From: Tubiluchus corallicola
Taxonomy: Eukaryota > Priapulida > Priapulimorpha > Priapulimorphida > Tubiluchidae
Length of the DNA stretch: 64,000 nt
Direction of reading: 5' to 3'
NCBI GenBank assembly: GCA_030141605.1
Contig: JAQGDQ010000884.1
Coordinates: forward strand, 1 to 64,000
The notes beneath the pieces were generated by a model. The model did no database searches. It was given only the letters and a program-made list of their open reading frames with translations, and was not told the DNA's origin. Made by a program: the position numbers and the translations under genes. Every line of letters starts with the position of its first letter. Within the stretch, counting starts at the first letter, position 1. Of the stretch, positions 35,701 to 64,000 are shown piece by piece.

Positions 35701-36888
35701 ATCACGACCGACACTGATGAAAACCCAGTTGATATCGTCAAACTTGAATGACATTCAAATTTCACTCTCATTCTTGGCACCCACTCAGTCCTTCAACTCT
35801 TGACCGTGTGGATGGCCTATAGCAGCATGATTATTTTTAGATGTCACTTGCGTATCATGAATTGAACTGGTTCTTAGTGCGATAAGCAGAAAGAGGTTCA
35901 TTTTTATAAAGTAAATTTTGAAGCATGTTGTAGCAATGCAAATGGCTACACAATAATTACACAGTTATTAATTTTAATCACTTATAGTGATATTCTTTCT
36001 TCTCTATCTGATGAAATCTTAACACAATTGGTTAAAAATGGTTTCTTGAATATTGTTTAATTGTTATTTTATCAGCAAATTTGATAAACATGTGAATAAA
36101 GTAGTTTTGCATAAAGTGGAAGTTCCCACTTTAAATATCTACCTTTTATCTTAATTACATTAGCAGGGTTCCTTCAGAATTTTAAAATAAATTTCCCTGA
36201 CTTTTCCCTGGCCAAATATTGATTTACCATGACCAAGATAAGCAGAAATTGTATTACCAGTAGACGTATTCAAACATTTTTGTGTACGGACATTCATACA
36301 TATACTGATATATAATGTGTCGGCATAGTTGCAGTAGTGCTAATGAAATTACACTAATCACATTAAATAAACTTTCTTAATCCATTCATTACTTTTGCAC
36401 CAAAAATTGAAACTGGGAGCCTGTCCTAGCAAAATTTCATTTGAACACAAATCGCTGAAAAATAAGTTTGGAAAAATATTGGTTCACGGTGATTATCTTT
36501 GCAACCCTTTCCAATTTTCCTGAATTTTTGCCCCATTTTCATCATTTTCACTGACTTTTTACCAAATTATCTTTTTCCCTGACTTTTCCATTGCTTTGCA
36601 GGATTTTCCTGTGTTTTCAAGGATTTTTCCTGACAATGGAAACCCTGATTAGTCATTTTCTTTTTCTGCGCCATTAACTACAAATAACAAAAGCAAGAAA
36701 TAAACTATGATTAAGTTGTGATTTAAATGAATTAATATTGTCTGTCCTGCTGTTGCTTTTGATCTACCGTAGTAGTAAAACATGGCTATTGTTTGTTTAG
36801 ATTGTTGACAGTAATGGGAGAAGATGATCCTGAAACGGCTCGCGTCAGGGTCGCATTTCCTGTTACTCTTCTTATGGGAAAGAAATAA
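26723..36888 (+). CDS. Class I SAM methyltransferase (TMT1/CRG1-like), copy 2
   Basis: Seven exons join in phase: 26723-26860, 27465-27549, 29247-29316, 30161-30383, 31535-31638, 32305-32451 and 36801-36888 (stop TAA), giving 284 residues. Exons 3-7 have exactly the same lengths (70, 223, 104, 147, 88) and phases as in copy 1, so the two arose by tandem duplication. Motifs: [11 protein letters not shown] motif [55 protein letters not shown] and a C-terminal [10 protein letters not shown]. All SAM-pocket positions seen in copy 1 are kept, so both copies look functional. A pyrimidine-rich acceptor (atttttttcag, 26,667-26,677) precedes the ATG and suggests a spliced 5' leader. Introns 2, 4 and 6 each carry a different minisatellite, and the last intron is 4.3 kb. 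Substrate unknown. Confidence 0.9.
28483..29053. repeat. 32-bp minisatellite, about 17 copies
   Basis: Units read aacttgccaatttataattg, then ttagggctataa (32 bp). A variant has the arm ggtgtttgtgaaatac. It lies in intron 3-side DNA between exons 2 and 3 of methyltransferase copy 2. Confidence 0.93.
30425..31340. repeat. 68-bp tandem repeat, about 13 copies
   Basis: Units contain ggttctgaatatcacaagtt, then tgtgctattcaccagctggc, then ttttacatactggttgagca. Period 68 bp, with truncated units near 30,925-31,015. It begins about 40 bp after the exon 4 donor of methyltransferase copy 2. Substitutions such as cca/cag and tgg/agc recur in several units, indicating duplication of blocks. Confidence 0.93.
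31900..32060 (-). mobile_element. Probable degenerate tRNA-derived SINE
   Basis: The minus strand reads gagtccaaatggtcaaaagc and, about 30 bases later, cagttcaaatgccgg. These resemble diverged A and B boxes spaced as in a tRNA. The body that follows is unrelated to the SINE at 17,877. It lies in intron 5 of methyltransferase copy 2, the same intron that holds the other SINE in copy 1. Confidence 0.45.
32494..35484. repeat. About 3 kb of 14-15-bp repeats (tgacattcaaaagac)
   Basis: Roughly 200 head-to-tail units of tgacattcaaaagac (15) and tgacattcaaagac (14). Variants include tgacattctaaatac, tgacatttaaaagac and agacattcaaagac. The 5' part alternates ctaaatac and caaaagac units, while the 3' part is mostly 14/15-bp mixtures. 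The array fills most of intron 6 of methyltransferase copy 2. It is strongly A-rich with almost no G pairs on the plus strand. Open frames within it are incidental. Confidence 0.97.
36164..36647. mobile_element. TIR MITE beginning CAGGGTTCC, 5-bp direct repeat
   Basis: The left end is cagggttccttcagaatttt. The right end reverse-complements to cagggtttccattgtcagga. Flanks carry attag on both sides (36159-36163 and 36648-36652). The interior repeats ccctgacttttcc-type blocks. There is no transposase. The terminal sequence suggests a hAT-like non-autonomous element, but the repeat found is 5 rather than 8 bp, so the superfamily is uncertain. It lies in intron 6 of methyltransferase copy 2. Confidence 0.6.
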
Positions 36889-37163
36889 TTTCCTCTGTCT
36901 GAGGTAGGAGGTACCTGCATGTATTCATAACTTATTGATAACTGATTATGTTGGTAATGCCTATCTTCCTCAAGACCTTGTTTAATTTTGATTGATTTTA
37001 AATATGTTAGTTCTATTTATGTGTAATTTTTTATTAAACGTCTCTATTTTACTCAAACAGAAAGAGTGAACTCATAAATACTGTTGTCGTTCTAGTGAGA
37101 ATCGACTCTTCTAGAGTGAAATTGTTTTAAATTATACTTTTTTTAAATTAAAGAGTCAAATTT

Positions 37164-37169
37164 AATAAA
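37164..37169 (+). promoter_or_regulatory. Candidate polyadenylation signal of methyltransferase copy 2
   Basis: AATAAA lies about 275 bp after the stop codon of copy 2. I saw no canonical hexamer closer to the stop. Confidence 0.35.
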
Positions 37170-37316
37170 AGTGTTTGATTAGTTGTAATTTTTAAAACAC
37201 TTGATTATTATTACCCAGTTTTTGTCTTTCTAGCAATAAAAACGAAGTAATAGATATTATGTTTTGTAGAATAGGTATATAAATTTTCTTGATCTAAATC
37301 TATATTATAAACATGT

Positions 37317-37560
37317 TGCATTGAAACTTATTTCTTGGTTATTACTGGCATGAAACTTTATTATTTTCTGTTGCATATGGATCACGTGTCCCTGCTTTAA
37401 GTTATTAAGAATTATAACTTTTTAGTAGAAATTATATTCCGAATAATCTGTCATTTTTTTGGGAAGTTTTGCAAACTTTTGAAATGATTTTAACCCGAGT
37501 AGACAATGAAGATGCTTTCTGAGCTACGCCGACAAAGTTGGTGTCATGTACGTATAGTTG
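37317..37560. repeat. Direct duplication flanking the 53-bp array, left copy
   Basis: About 225 bp, from ttgcattgaaacttatttct through tttgaaatgattttaaccc, recurs at 40469-40700 with few substitutions and small indels. The two copies are 3.15 kb apart in direct orientation and bracket the 53-bp array. Neither has visible terminal repeats. Confidence 0.85.
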
Positions 37561-37618
37561 TATGTATGTATTTTTTATATGCCGTACGTAAAAGGCTTCA
37601 AATTTTGAACGAGTTTAA

Positions 37619-39587
37619 CAACTTGTACTTAACTAGAATGGAAGCACTAATGTCCTTAGATCCAGCACATCCAACTTGTACTTAACTAGAATGGAAGCAC
37701 TAATGTGCTTAGATCCAGCACATCAAACTTGTACTTAACTAGAATGGAAGCACTAATGTCCTTAGATCCAGCACATCCAACCTGTACTTAACTAGAATGG
37801 AAGCACTAATGTCCTTAGATCCAGCACATCAAACTTGTACTTAACTAGAATGGAAGCACTAATGTCCTTAGATCCAGCACATCCAACTTCTACTTAACTA
37901 GAATGGAAGCACTAATGTCCTTAGATCCAGCACATCAAACTTGTACTTAACTAGAATGGAAGCACTAATGTCCTTAGATCCAGCACATCCAACCTGTACT
38001 TAACTAGAATGGAAGCACTAATGTCCTTAGATCCAGCACATCCAACTTGTACTTAACTAGAATGGAAGCACTAATGTGCTTAGATCCAGCACATCCAACT
38101 TGTACTTAACTAGAATGGAAGCACTAATGTGCTTAGATCCAGCACATCCAACCTGTACTTAACTAGAATGGAAGCACTAGTGTCCTTAGATCCAGCACAT
38201 CCAACTTGTACTTAACTAGAATGGAAGCACTAATGTGCTTAGATCCAGCACATCCAACTTGTACTTAACTAGAATGGAAGCACTAATGTGCTTAGATCCA
38301 GCACACCCAACCTGTACTTAACTAGAATGGAAGCACTAATGTGCTTAGATCCAGCACATCCAACTTGTACTTAACTAGAATGGAAGCACTAATGTCCTTA
38401 GATCCAGCACATCCAACTTGTGCTTAACTAGAATGGAAGCACTAATGTGCTTAGATCCAGCACATCCAACACCTGTACTTAACTAGAATGGAAGCACTAA
38501 TGTGCTTAGATCCAGCACATCCAACTTGTACTTAACTAGAATGGAAGCAGTAATGTGCTTAGATCCAGCACATCCAACTTGTACTTAACTAGAATGGAAG
38601 CACTAATGTCCTTAGATCCAGCACATCCAACTTGTACTTAACTAGAATGGAAGCACTAATGTGCTTAGATCCAGCACATCCAACCTGTACTTAACTAGAA
38701 TGGAAGCAGTAATGTGCTTAGATCCAGCACATCCAACTTGTACTTAACTAGAATGGAAGCAGTAATGTGCTTATATCCAGCACATCCAACTTGTACTTAA
38801 CTAGAATGGAAGCACTAATGTCCTTAGATCCAGCACATCCAACTTGTACTTAACTAGAATGGAAGCACTAATGTGCTTAGATCCAGCACATCCAACCTGT
38901 ACTTAACTAGAATGGAAGCAGTAATGTGCTTAGATCCAGCACATCCAACTTGTACTTAACTAGAATGGAAGCAGTAATGTGCTTATATCCAGCACATCCA
39001 ACTTGTACTTAACTAGAATGGAAGCACTAATGTCCTTAGATCCAGCACATCCAACTTGTACTTAACTAGAATGGAAGCACTAATGTGCTTAGATCCAGCA
39101 CATCCAACCTGTACTTAACTAGAATGGAAGCACTAATGTGCTTAGATCCAGCACATCCAACTTGTACTTAACTAGAATGGAAGCACTAATGTCCTTAGAT
39201 CCAGCACATCCAACCTGTACTTAACTAGAATGGAAGCACTAATGTTCTTAGATCCAGCACATCCAACTTGTACTTAACTAGAATGGAAGCACTAATGTGC
39301 TTAGATCCAGCACACCCAACTTGTACTTAACTAGAATGGAAGCACTAATGTGCTTAGATCCAGCACATCCAACCTGTACTTAACTAGAATGGAAGCACTA
39401 ATGTCCTTAGATCCAGCACATCCAACTTGTACTTAACTAGAATGGAAGCACTAATGTCCTTAGATCCAGCACATCCAACTTGTACTTAACTAGAATGGAA
39501 GCACTAATGTGCTTAGATCCAGCACATCCAACCTGTACTTAACTAGAATGGAAGCACTAATGTCCTTAGATCCAGCACATCCAACTT
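37619..39587. repeat. 53-bp satellite array, about 37 copies
   Basis: Units read cttgtacttaactagaatgg, then aagcactaatgtccttagat, then ccagcacatccaa. Variation is concentrated at a few sites (tgtcc/tgtgc, cac/cag, acttg/acctg), and multi-unit blocks repeat, e.g. around 38,640-38,830 and 38,830-39,060. High homogeneity implies recent unequal exchange or replication slippage. It lies downstream of methyltransferase copy 2. Confidence 0.97.
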
Positions 39588-40468
39588 ATTTATGTTTTGT
39601 TCCAAAAGAAAATCATGGGAGGCATTTACTATTGTCCTAAATACATTTTTTTTCTAAAAATTTAAAACACGCATTGTTGAAGCAGCTCCATTTATACACG
39701 AGAATAAAAGTAACCATAAAAATTTATAGGGCTGATCCATTTGATGGGCACAGTTCATTTAGCGGGCATATTTGTTGGCCATATTGAGTAAGGTTTTCTT
39801 ATAGTCTGTCCAATCGTCCATAGTAGTATCTCCGTGCAAAAATTCAACCTCCTGTTATGAAAACTGTGGCCTGTTTTTAAGCCTTGGAAGGTAAATGTGA
39901 CTATGCCTCACCTTCCGTGTCAAACTCCAGCCTTTCCCATAAAAGTGACTGAGAGATAAATGATTTATGTTATTTATCATACTTCATTCTGCAATCTCAT
40001 TCATTATTTGTTTACTCTCTATAAGTTTATGGTTATATGAATATTCTGTTTGTGTCGGTAAGTTCTGGGAATTCTTTTTAATTTGAATAAACAAACAAAG
40101 TTAGCTGTTTTAAAAACAACAAAGTTTACCCAACTGAAAACATGTTTTTATCTGAACATTTTTGTACGTTTAGTGGAACATTGTAATTTACTTCCATAAA
40201 CAGATACTAATTCTACAATAATAATAGCTAGTGCAATATTTTAGTTGTACTTTTGTACTGTGTACGTAATTGTTTATTGTGTGTGGCTGATTGTAATATA
40301 TGCTAAATTAATATGGTTATATGCATATAACTACGTATCGTACCGTCTAGCATTGTTACTATTTTGTATCAATTATGATAATATTTTTATTGTCTATCTG
40401 TAATTTTACAGTATTTTATAAGAGTACACTATTTACAGCTTTTATTAGTCGTTGTTAAATTGTTAAAC

Positions 40469-40700
40469 ATCTTGCATTGAAACCCATTTCTTGGTTATTG
40501 CTGTCATGAAACTGTATTTTTTCTGTTGCATATGGATCACGTGTCTCTGCTTTAAGTTATTAAGAATTATAACTTTTTAGTAGAAATTATATTCTAAATA
40601 ATCTGTCATTTCTTGGGGAAGTTTTGCAAACTTTTGAAATGATTTTAACCAGAGTAAACGTCATGTATGTATTTTTGATAGTTGGTGTATGAACGAATAG
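40469..40700. repeat. Direct duplication flanking the 53-bp array, right copy
   Basis: Right-hand partner of 37317-37560, sharing catatggatcacgtgtc and ttttagtagaaattatattc. Divergence by eye is roughly 10 percent, so the duplication is older than the homogenised array between the copies. Confidence 0.85.
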
Positions 40701-40827
40701 TTGTATGTATCTTTTATATATACATTAAAATGAAATGAACATAGATGAACATAATTGGTTTATGACTGCTGAATATGTGCCTATTGATCTGTCTTGTAGT
40801 TCAAGTTTGTAATGGTGTTTGTGTTAT

Positions 40828-40923
40828 GTTCTGCATTAAAAGCAATGCAAGCATTAGCAGCAGTGCAGCAGTTTGTTCTGCATTAAAAGCAATGCAAGCA
40901 TTAGCAGCAGTGCAGCAGTTTGT
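40828..40923. repeat. 48-bp direct repeat, two copies
   Basis: Two apparently identical 48-bp units containing ttctgcattaaaagcaatgc, then aagcattagcagcagtgcag, at 40,829 and 40,877. Very recent duplication. Confidence 0.9.
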
Positions 40924-41115
40924 AGTAAGCAGAAAGTGAAAAAGTGAAATTTTTTTATTTTTAAATTCAGTAGGTCGTGTAAAATAAAAAACATTGCAGT
41001 AAAGATGTAAAAGACACATTTCTTATATACGATTCTACCTTCTGATATCACTGTGCATGATCTTTAAGTGAGCTGGAAAAAAACAAAATTTTCGTGCAGT
41101 TGCAAGGCACTAGAA

Positions 41116-41597
41116 CAGGGGTGTGCAAGTTGCGGCCCGCCGAGAGAATTTGTGCGGCCCGCGAAAAGATTTGTCAACCTAATGAAAGTGCGGCCCGGGC
41201 GATTAATTGAGTGTATCCAGCTGAAGTCCGTGCCACGATCCCAAAGATAGTGCAGTTTTTTTTTCTACTAGATCAGATGTCATTAACCCTTACAAGATGG
41301 TTGTAGCTTAATGTCACTGTACTACACAGACTGTGTGATACACATTACTAATATGCATTGTAATGAAATTACCACTATCTGTCCTGAAAGTAGAAATATA
41401 TGGTTTGTAATATAAATTTTAATAACTTCTAAAATAGTTTCTTGAGTGTAGTAGTAATGATGTACTCAGGTCGGATGCAAAAAAAATCGTTGTTAGGCCT
41501 TTCTGTACTTGGCTCCTTGATCAAACTGCCTGTGGCCCACAGGAATTGTGGGAAAGTTTAATGTGGCCCGGCTAGTCAGATAATTTGCACACCCCTG
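41116..41597. mobile_element. hAT-type MITE, copy 3 of 3 (482 bp), best preserved
   Basis: It begins caggggtgtgcaagttgcgg and ends ataatttgcacacccctg. A perfect 8-bp target-site duplication, cactagaa, flanks it (41108-41115 and 41598-41605). The CAGGGG termini and 8-bp duplication identify the hAT superfamily. It has no transposase frame. It is full length relative to the copy at 3277. Confidence 0.93.
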
Positions 41598-42384
41598 CAC
41601 TAGAAATATTAATATTTAGGCTTTTTACATATTTTCCTATTGCATTCATGTAAACATTAAAGACAGGAAATGATTTCACGCCTACACTGATTAAATAATG
41701 ATGATAACACAAGTATACAAGACAATAAACACCTGTATGCTGACATTCAACATATTCAGTCTATCTTTTAATTACCTGAGCGGGATGTTTGAAGCAAATA
41801 CCTTTTATGGCTGTTGGCGAGTTAAATATTAAATAGACAGTAGAAATTTGGAGCAGTAACGGGAAGTCGTGTTTACATTTGATTTATTACCTATAGCGAA
41901 ACGAAAAGTAACTGGAATTGCTACGTCAGGTGTTTTGATACTTAGATATTTATAATGTGAAAGCAATGACCATAAAAGGAACTGAATTTTGCCTTGCTAA
42001 ACCAGAGGTAGTGTGTGCAAATGGTATTGTAGTTCAGAATATAAATGAGAGTTCTCATACTAGTTTCTGAATATGGCAGTAGCATAAGAAAAGGTAAGAT
42101 ATGCTTTTGTTGAGGTAAATAAACGTAGATTAAAGAAATGATTCTGGATTTGTACTCGTAGTTTTGCATACGATAGTATTTCCATTTTGTTAGTTTTCAC
42201 TAGTGCAAACAAATTCAAAACACACAAAAGTCCTTGTCAACTAAGAGCAGAAGTTTATTTATCCAGACATTACGTTTTTGTTTAGATACAACTGAAATAT
42301 TTGCACGTATTTTTTATAAGATACAAGTGTTTAGTAGTTATATTAGTGGATTCATAACTACAGTTTTTATTACAAATTTTTCAG

Positions 42385-43173
42385 AACTACACCGATCCAG
42401 TTCTAAGATCCAATCCACAACATTTACTGGAGTTCAACAAAATGGTAATTATCGATACTTACGTTTAAACCACTATAGTTTCACATAAGGAATTTTTATT
42501 GTATTAAAAATTATTTGGCTGCGTTTGTTGATAATAATCATAAAATTGAATGCGATTTTGTTTCTTATTTATAAATGGTTGCTTAATTTTTGCATTGTTT
42601 TCCTTCTAGTGGGTTAGCACACATCCAGAACCAGAAACAACTGTTCGTTCAAAACGCAAAAACTTTATGAGGTTGCTTGTTTGGTGTAGCCTATTTGGCG
42701 TCGTGTTGGGTGGTACGGCAATATCAGCTGGCTTTTGTTTCGGACAGGGGTTTCTCATAATTTGTGGCATTGTTATCATGGGACCTGTGACTTGCGTGTT
42801 CGTCTTCATTTTACTAGTGGTGAATAAAAGCTTATTGACAGATGTGGAAAATGTTTCACCTGAGCACAACACTTCTGAGCTGCCACCCCCTGGTTATAAC
42901 GATTGCGTCATAGAACAGGTGATAACGAATGTTGTAGAAAGTGTTGACGCATCAGCACTTGATAGCGACTCAACAAATATCCCAAACAGTGGTGCTTCGT
43001 TGACAGCAGCCGTGCATGTCAGTGACATATCAGGTGTTGGATTGGTAAAGCAACGTCCACGAGTGTTCCGTAAGGACAGGAAAAATGAGAGGGCCTCTTC
43101 TTGTTCATGTAAATCAGATGAAAGCAATCCACCTTCATATAGTTTGGTGCTTAAAAATGAGTATGTAATTTAG
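42385..43173 (+). CDS. Two-helix membrane protein with PPxY motifs (3' exons, partial)
   Basis: Two exons join in phase 0: 42385-42444 (acceptor aatttttcag, donor ATG/gtaatt, 20 codons) and 42610-43173 (acceptor ccttctag, stop TAG, 187 codons). After a basic segment (TTVRSKRKNFMRL) come two hydrophobic stretches, about LLVWCSLFGVVLGGTAISA and IICGIVIMGPVTCVFVFILL. The tail is polar and carries PPPGY and NPPSY. PPxY is the ligand for WW domains of NEDD4-family ubiquitin ligases, so a short-loop endosomal or plasma-membrane adaptor with both ends cytosolic is plausible. I do not recognise the family. The exon-terminal ATG (42442-42444) could be the start, making the first exon a leader; the 20 open codons before it may instead be coding. 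No further upstream exon was identified. Confidence 0.6.
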
Positions 43174-43426
43174 GTGGAGTAGCTTTTGTGTTTGGTATTT
43201 GTATTGAGCTTAGGTGATGTAATAATTCTATGATTTTAGAACTTTCGGCAGCTAGAAACTTTAAACTTGCAGTACATTATTAACCATTAGTCAAACAAGG
43301 TATGTGTTACGATATATGACGTATGACGTCATGATCATGTGACTGAACAACAGTGGTTGGATTAAAATGATAAAAGCTGAATGACTTCGTTAAGCATTTC
43401 TTTTTGATTACGTTTGAGCATCACCC

Positions 43427-43541
43427 ATTATTGCAACATCACTAGAGAGCATCACCCACAATCACAACATCACTAGAGAGCATCACCCACAATCGCAACA
43501 TCACTAGAGAGCATCACTCACAATCGCAACATCACTAGAAA
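43427..43541. repeat. 31-bp tandem repeat, four copies
   Basis: Units of catcacccacaatcgcaaca plus tcactagagag lie just 3' of the PPxY membrane-protein gene. Confidence 0.9.
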
Positions 43542-43678
43542 CCAAATGCTGATCATGAAAAGATTTTGTGAGATTGTTTACTAGAAAAAAGTTGGCAATT
43601 TTCAATTTTTGCTGCAGAAATTTATCTGAAATGAGAAGAGAGAGTTACTTTACATTGTTACAATTACAACAGTTTTTA

Positions 43679-44102
43679 CAGGGATGAGAATGGCCCCCAA
43701 TGGGGTTGAGGGGCAAAGTCCCATTGTAGCCAGCAACAAATTGCAATTTTGTGTCCATAGAGCTTCTAAGCGGACTATCAAGGATACATGGACACCTAAT
43801 TGTCTCAAAAACGCCTAAGTAGTGGCCACTCCTATGCAAAAGTATATAAAAACTGTCTGCAATTGACTCAAATAACTTTGCACAATTGATTCTATATTTT
43901 TATACATAGGGATATACACGTGGTCACACTGATGTACGTGATATAAACAAAGTGACGCCCTGCCAACTTGCGGTCAGCTTGTGAAATAATGTACAGGGTC
44001 CGTAAAAATTTTCTCAACGAATTTACGCGATTTAAAAAAATGGCACTACTGGTCTTCCAAAAACTCGGAATTCCGCGTATCCACGGACTATTCTCATCCC
44101 TG
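43679..44102. mobile_element. TIR MITE beginning CAGGGATGAGAAT (424 bp)
   Basis: The left end cagggatgagaatggccccc and the right end attctcatccctg are inverted over 13 bases. The flanks share ttttta. hAT-like ends, but the duplication is short or eroded. An internal stretch with aattgactcaaataac is shared with intronic DNA near 53,095-53,215. Confidence 0.65.
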
Positions 44103-44559
44103 TTTTTATACTGTGTTAGCTTCATAACGATATATGTCCATGAAAAAACGCGGAAAATACTTCCAGTTATTAACTAAATTACGTTTACAGGCTATAGGTC
44201 AATGCGGTGGAAGTGTTACTGCCATTGCCATGTAGTTTAAAATAAGAGAATAGCGTTTACTAGCGTTTCCACATCAGTTGTGCAGTTTAACAGTCATTTT
44301 AAATTTTCTCAAGTGTATTCTAAAAATGATTATTATCACTTAACAACTGCTTTGTGCTAGAAGTATCCAACGCGCCTTGCATAAGGCGGCATCAAAAGCT
44401 ATCCGTATTGTATCACTCGCTTGATGTCAAGCGTTCATAATTCACAGACTTGGATGGATTTTGAGTGTTCTGCACAGTATTTTGTATAAGTGAGCTAGTG
44501 AAATTTCACTTCCCTATGATTAAAAACTCAGGTGCATATGGACTTATTTTAATTTAAAA

Positions 44560-45060
44560 CAAGATGTGGTCAAGAGATCTTACAAGCTGACCTGTCTGAA
44601 ATTGAGCGGTGGTGTGACAACTGGTAACGTAGTAAATGCAGCGCACTTCGTATTCGTTCTAATTCTGCAATACCTTATTATCTGAGAGATGGTGTTATTG
44701 AAGAAAAATCAGTTGTACGTTATTTAGGTGTATTAATCTCAAACAACCTGAAGTGGAAGTCACATATGGAGCATATTATTTCTCAGGCCAATAGACGCAT
44801 TGGAATGATAAAACGCTGCATTTCATCACGCAGTGCAAAAGTTATTGTACCTCTTTATAAAGCTGTAGTTAGACCAATATTTGAATATGCGTGCGTTGTT
44901 TGGTCACCACAGTATGTTACTCTTAAAAAATGCTTGAGAAAGAACTCAATGCAGATGTATTAGTCCGGCCTCTGATATTCAACCTGTCTCTGTATCTTCT
45001 CTTGAACAACGCCGTGATACTATAGATGTTATTAACTGTTATAAAGTAATTTGTGGTAGT
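44560..45060 (+). mobile_element. Degenerate LINE reverse-transcriptase C-terminal fragment
   Basis: With two frameshifts the plus strand reads LSEIERWCDNW, IRSNSAIPYYLRDG, then VVRYLGVLISNNLKWKSHME, then IVPLYKAVVRPIFEYACVVW, then LEQRRDTIDVINCYKVI. These are the thumb and C-terminal blocks of CR1/jockey-type reverse transcriptases (YLGV...LKWKSH, LYKAVVRP.FEYA.VVW). The polymerase core and 3' tail are not visible. Confidence 0.75.
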
Positions 45061-45887
45061 TATATTTTGCGCAACAGCAATTTTTTCTAAGGCACAAAAC
45101 TGTCCATAAAAACTTAAAAATAGAGTATTAAGTCAGTATATTAATGTAACTTTGGCTTGAAAAGACATTGTTTAATGGAAATTGTTCATAATTACCAGTG
45201 CTATCAAGTCATAATTATTATCGTTTTCGTTTAATAATTCAGTCTGTTCAGTCTAGCTTTTGTAGATCGATACAAACTGGGTTTTGCTGGGTGTTGTAAA
45301 TATGTTCACATTTAGAAATCTGCCATAAACAATCAAATAAATATAACGTAGCTATGCTGTTGTGCTGTTTCATATTATTTAATACCAATAATTTAAAAGT
45401 ACAGTAAATACTTTACATTATTGTAAATCCACCCTGATTTAAATGTAAATCTAGCCATTTTTGAAATTTAATGCTAAACGACTCTGACAAATTTAATCCA
45501 ACTCAGATTGACCTATCATTAACAAGTCAAACATAAACATATTTAAACTTTCAAGTTAAACTATCTAACTCTGCTGACCACTGAAGGCAAAAACTGAACC
45601 AATAATAGCCATAATTTACACAACAAATATAAGAACTATGCATCACACAGCTAATAAAATACGTATGACATAAATAACACAAGTTGAACTTATCACATAT
45701 TGAAATATGTAGCTCAAAACTTTCTACACTACAATCCACAGAGAGAGTTGACTATTTAGTAAAACCTATAGAGCTTTATACATTAACTTGCTGATTTCAT
45801 AATAATTGCTTGTTTGACTCAGTGCATAACGACGCATTTTTAGCACAATAATTTCTGCCACTGCATGTTTTTTGATACAGAAATACA

Positions 45888-64000
<18,113 letters not shown>

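Overview
This is a window of animal nuclear DNA, AT-rich and full of repeats. The genes are split by GT-AG introns. Two of them are animal-type: a fatty acid synthase with the metazoan DH / pseudo-methyltransferase / ER / KR / ACP / thioesterase order, and the N-terminus of a JARID2-like Polycomb cofactor. The many CR1-like LINE relics, hAT, pogo and piggyBac MITEs, tRNA-derived SINEs and long minisatellites suggest an invertebrate, but I cannot name the lineage. All exon boundaries were placed by eye from splice sites, reading phase and family similarity.

Layout. Positions 1-4,130 (minus strand) hold the first coding exon and a probable second exon of a JARID2-like gene whose remainder lies off the left end. 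A pogo-like element carrying a nested hAT MITE sits in its intron. Positions 6,190-13,620 are a retrotransposon graveyard: a decayed minus-strand CR1-like LINE with a PHD-type ORF1 and no reverse-transcriptase core, a fragment of a second LINE, and a younger 5'-truncated LINE with an open RT frame and an 8-bp target-site duplication.

Positions 13,849-20,476 and 26,723-36,888 (plus strand) are two tandem paralogues of a seven-exon class I SAM methyltransferase related to yeast TMT1/CRG1. Their exon phases match, and exons 3-7 have identical lengths. Between and inside them lie at least eight unrelated tandem arrays, including about 3 kb of 14-15-bp repeats in the last intron of the second copy. 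A 2-kb array of 53-bp units, flanked by a 225-bp direct duplication, follows. Positions 42,385-43,173 (plus) are the 3' exons of an unrecognised two-helix membrane protein with two PPxY motifs.

Positions 45,888-64,000 (minus) are the 3' two thirds of fatty acid synthase: 11 exons that join in phase into about 1,660 codons, from the end of the acyltransferase linker to the stop codon. The DH, ER, KR, ACP and TE catalytic residues are visible. The methyltransferase domain has lost its SAM-binding glycines, as in ordinary animal FASN. Its introns hold a 4-kb array of 41-bp repeats, a GC-rich 44-bp array, piggyBac- and pogo-like elements, and one intron that is almost entirely a single TIR element.

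The genes do not form an evident pathway cluster. I see no convincing novel multigene system. The unusual features are the minisatellite load (roughly a fifth of the window, nearly all intronic or flanking), the 2.56-kb ER-KR-ACP-TE exon, the canonical ubiquitin-interacting motif in the JARID2-like protein, and the PPxY membrane protein.
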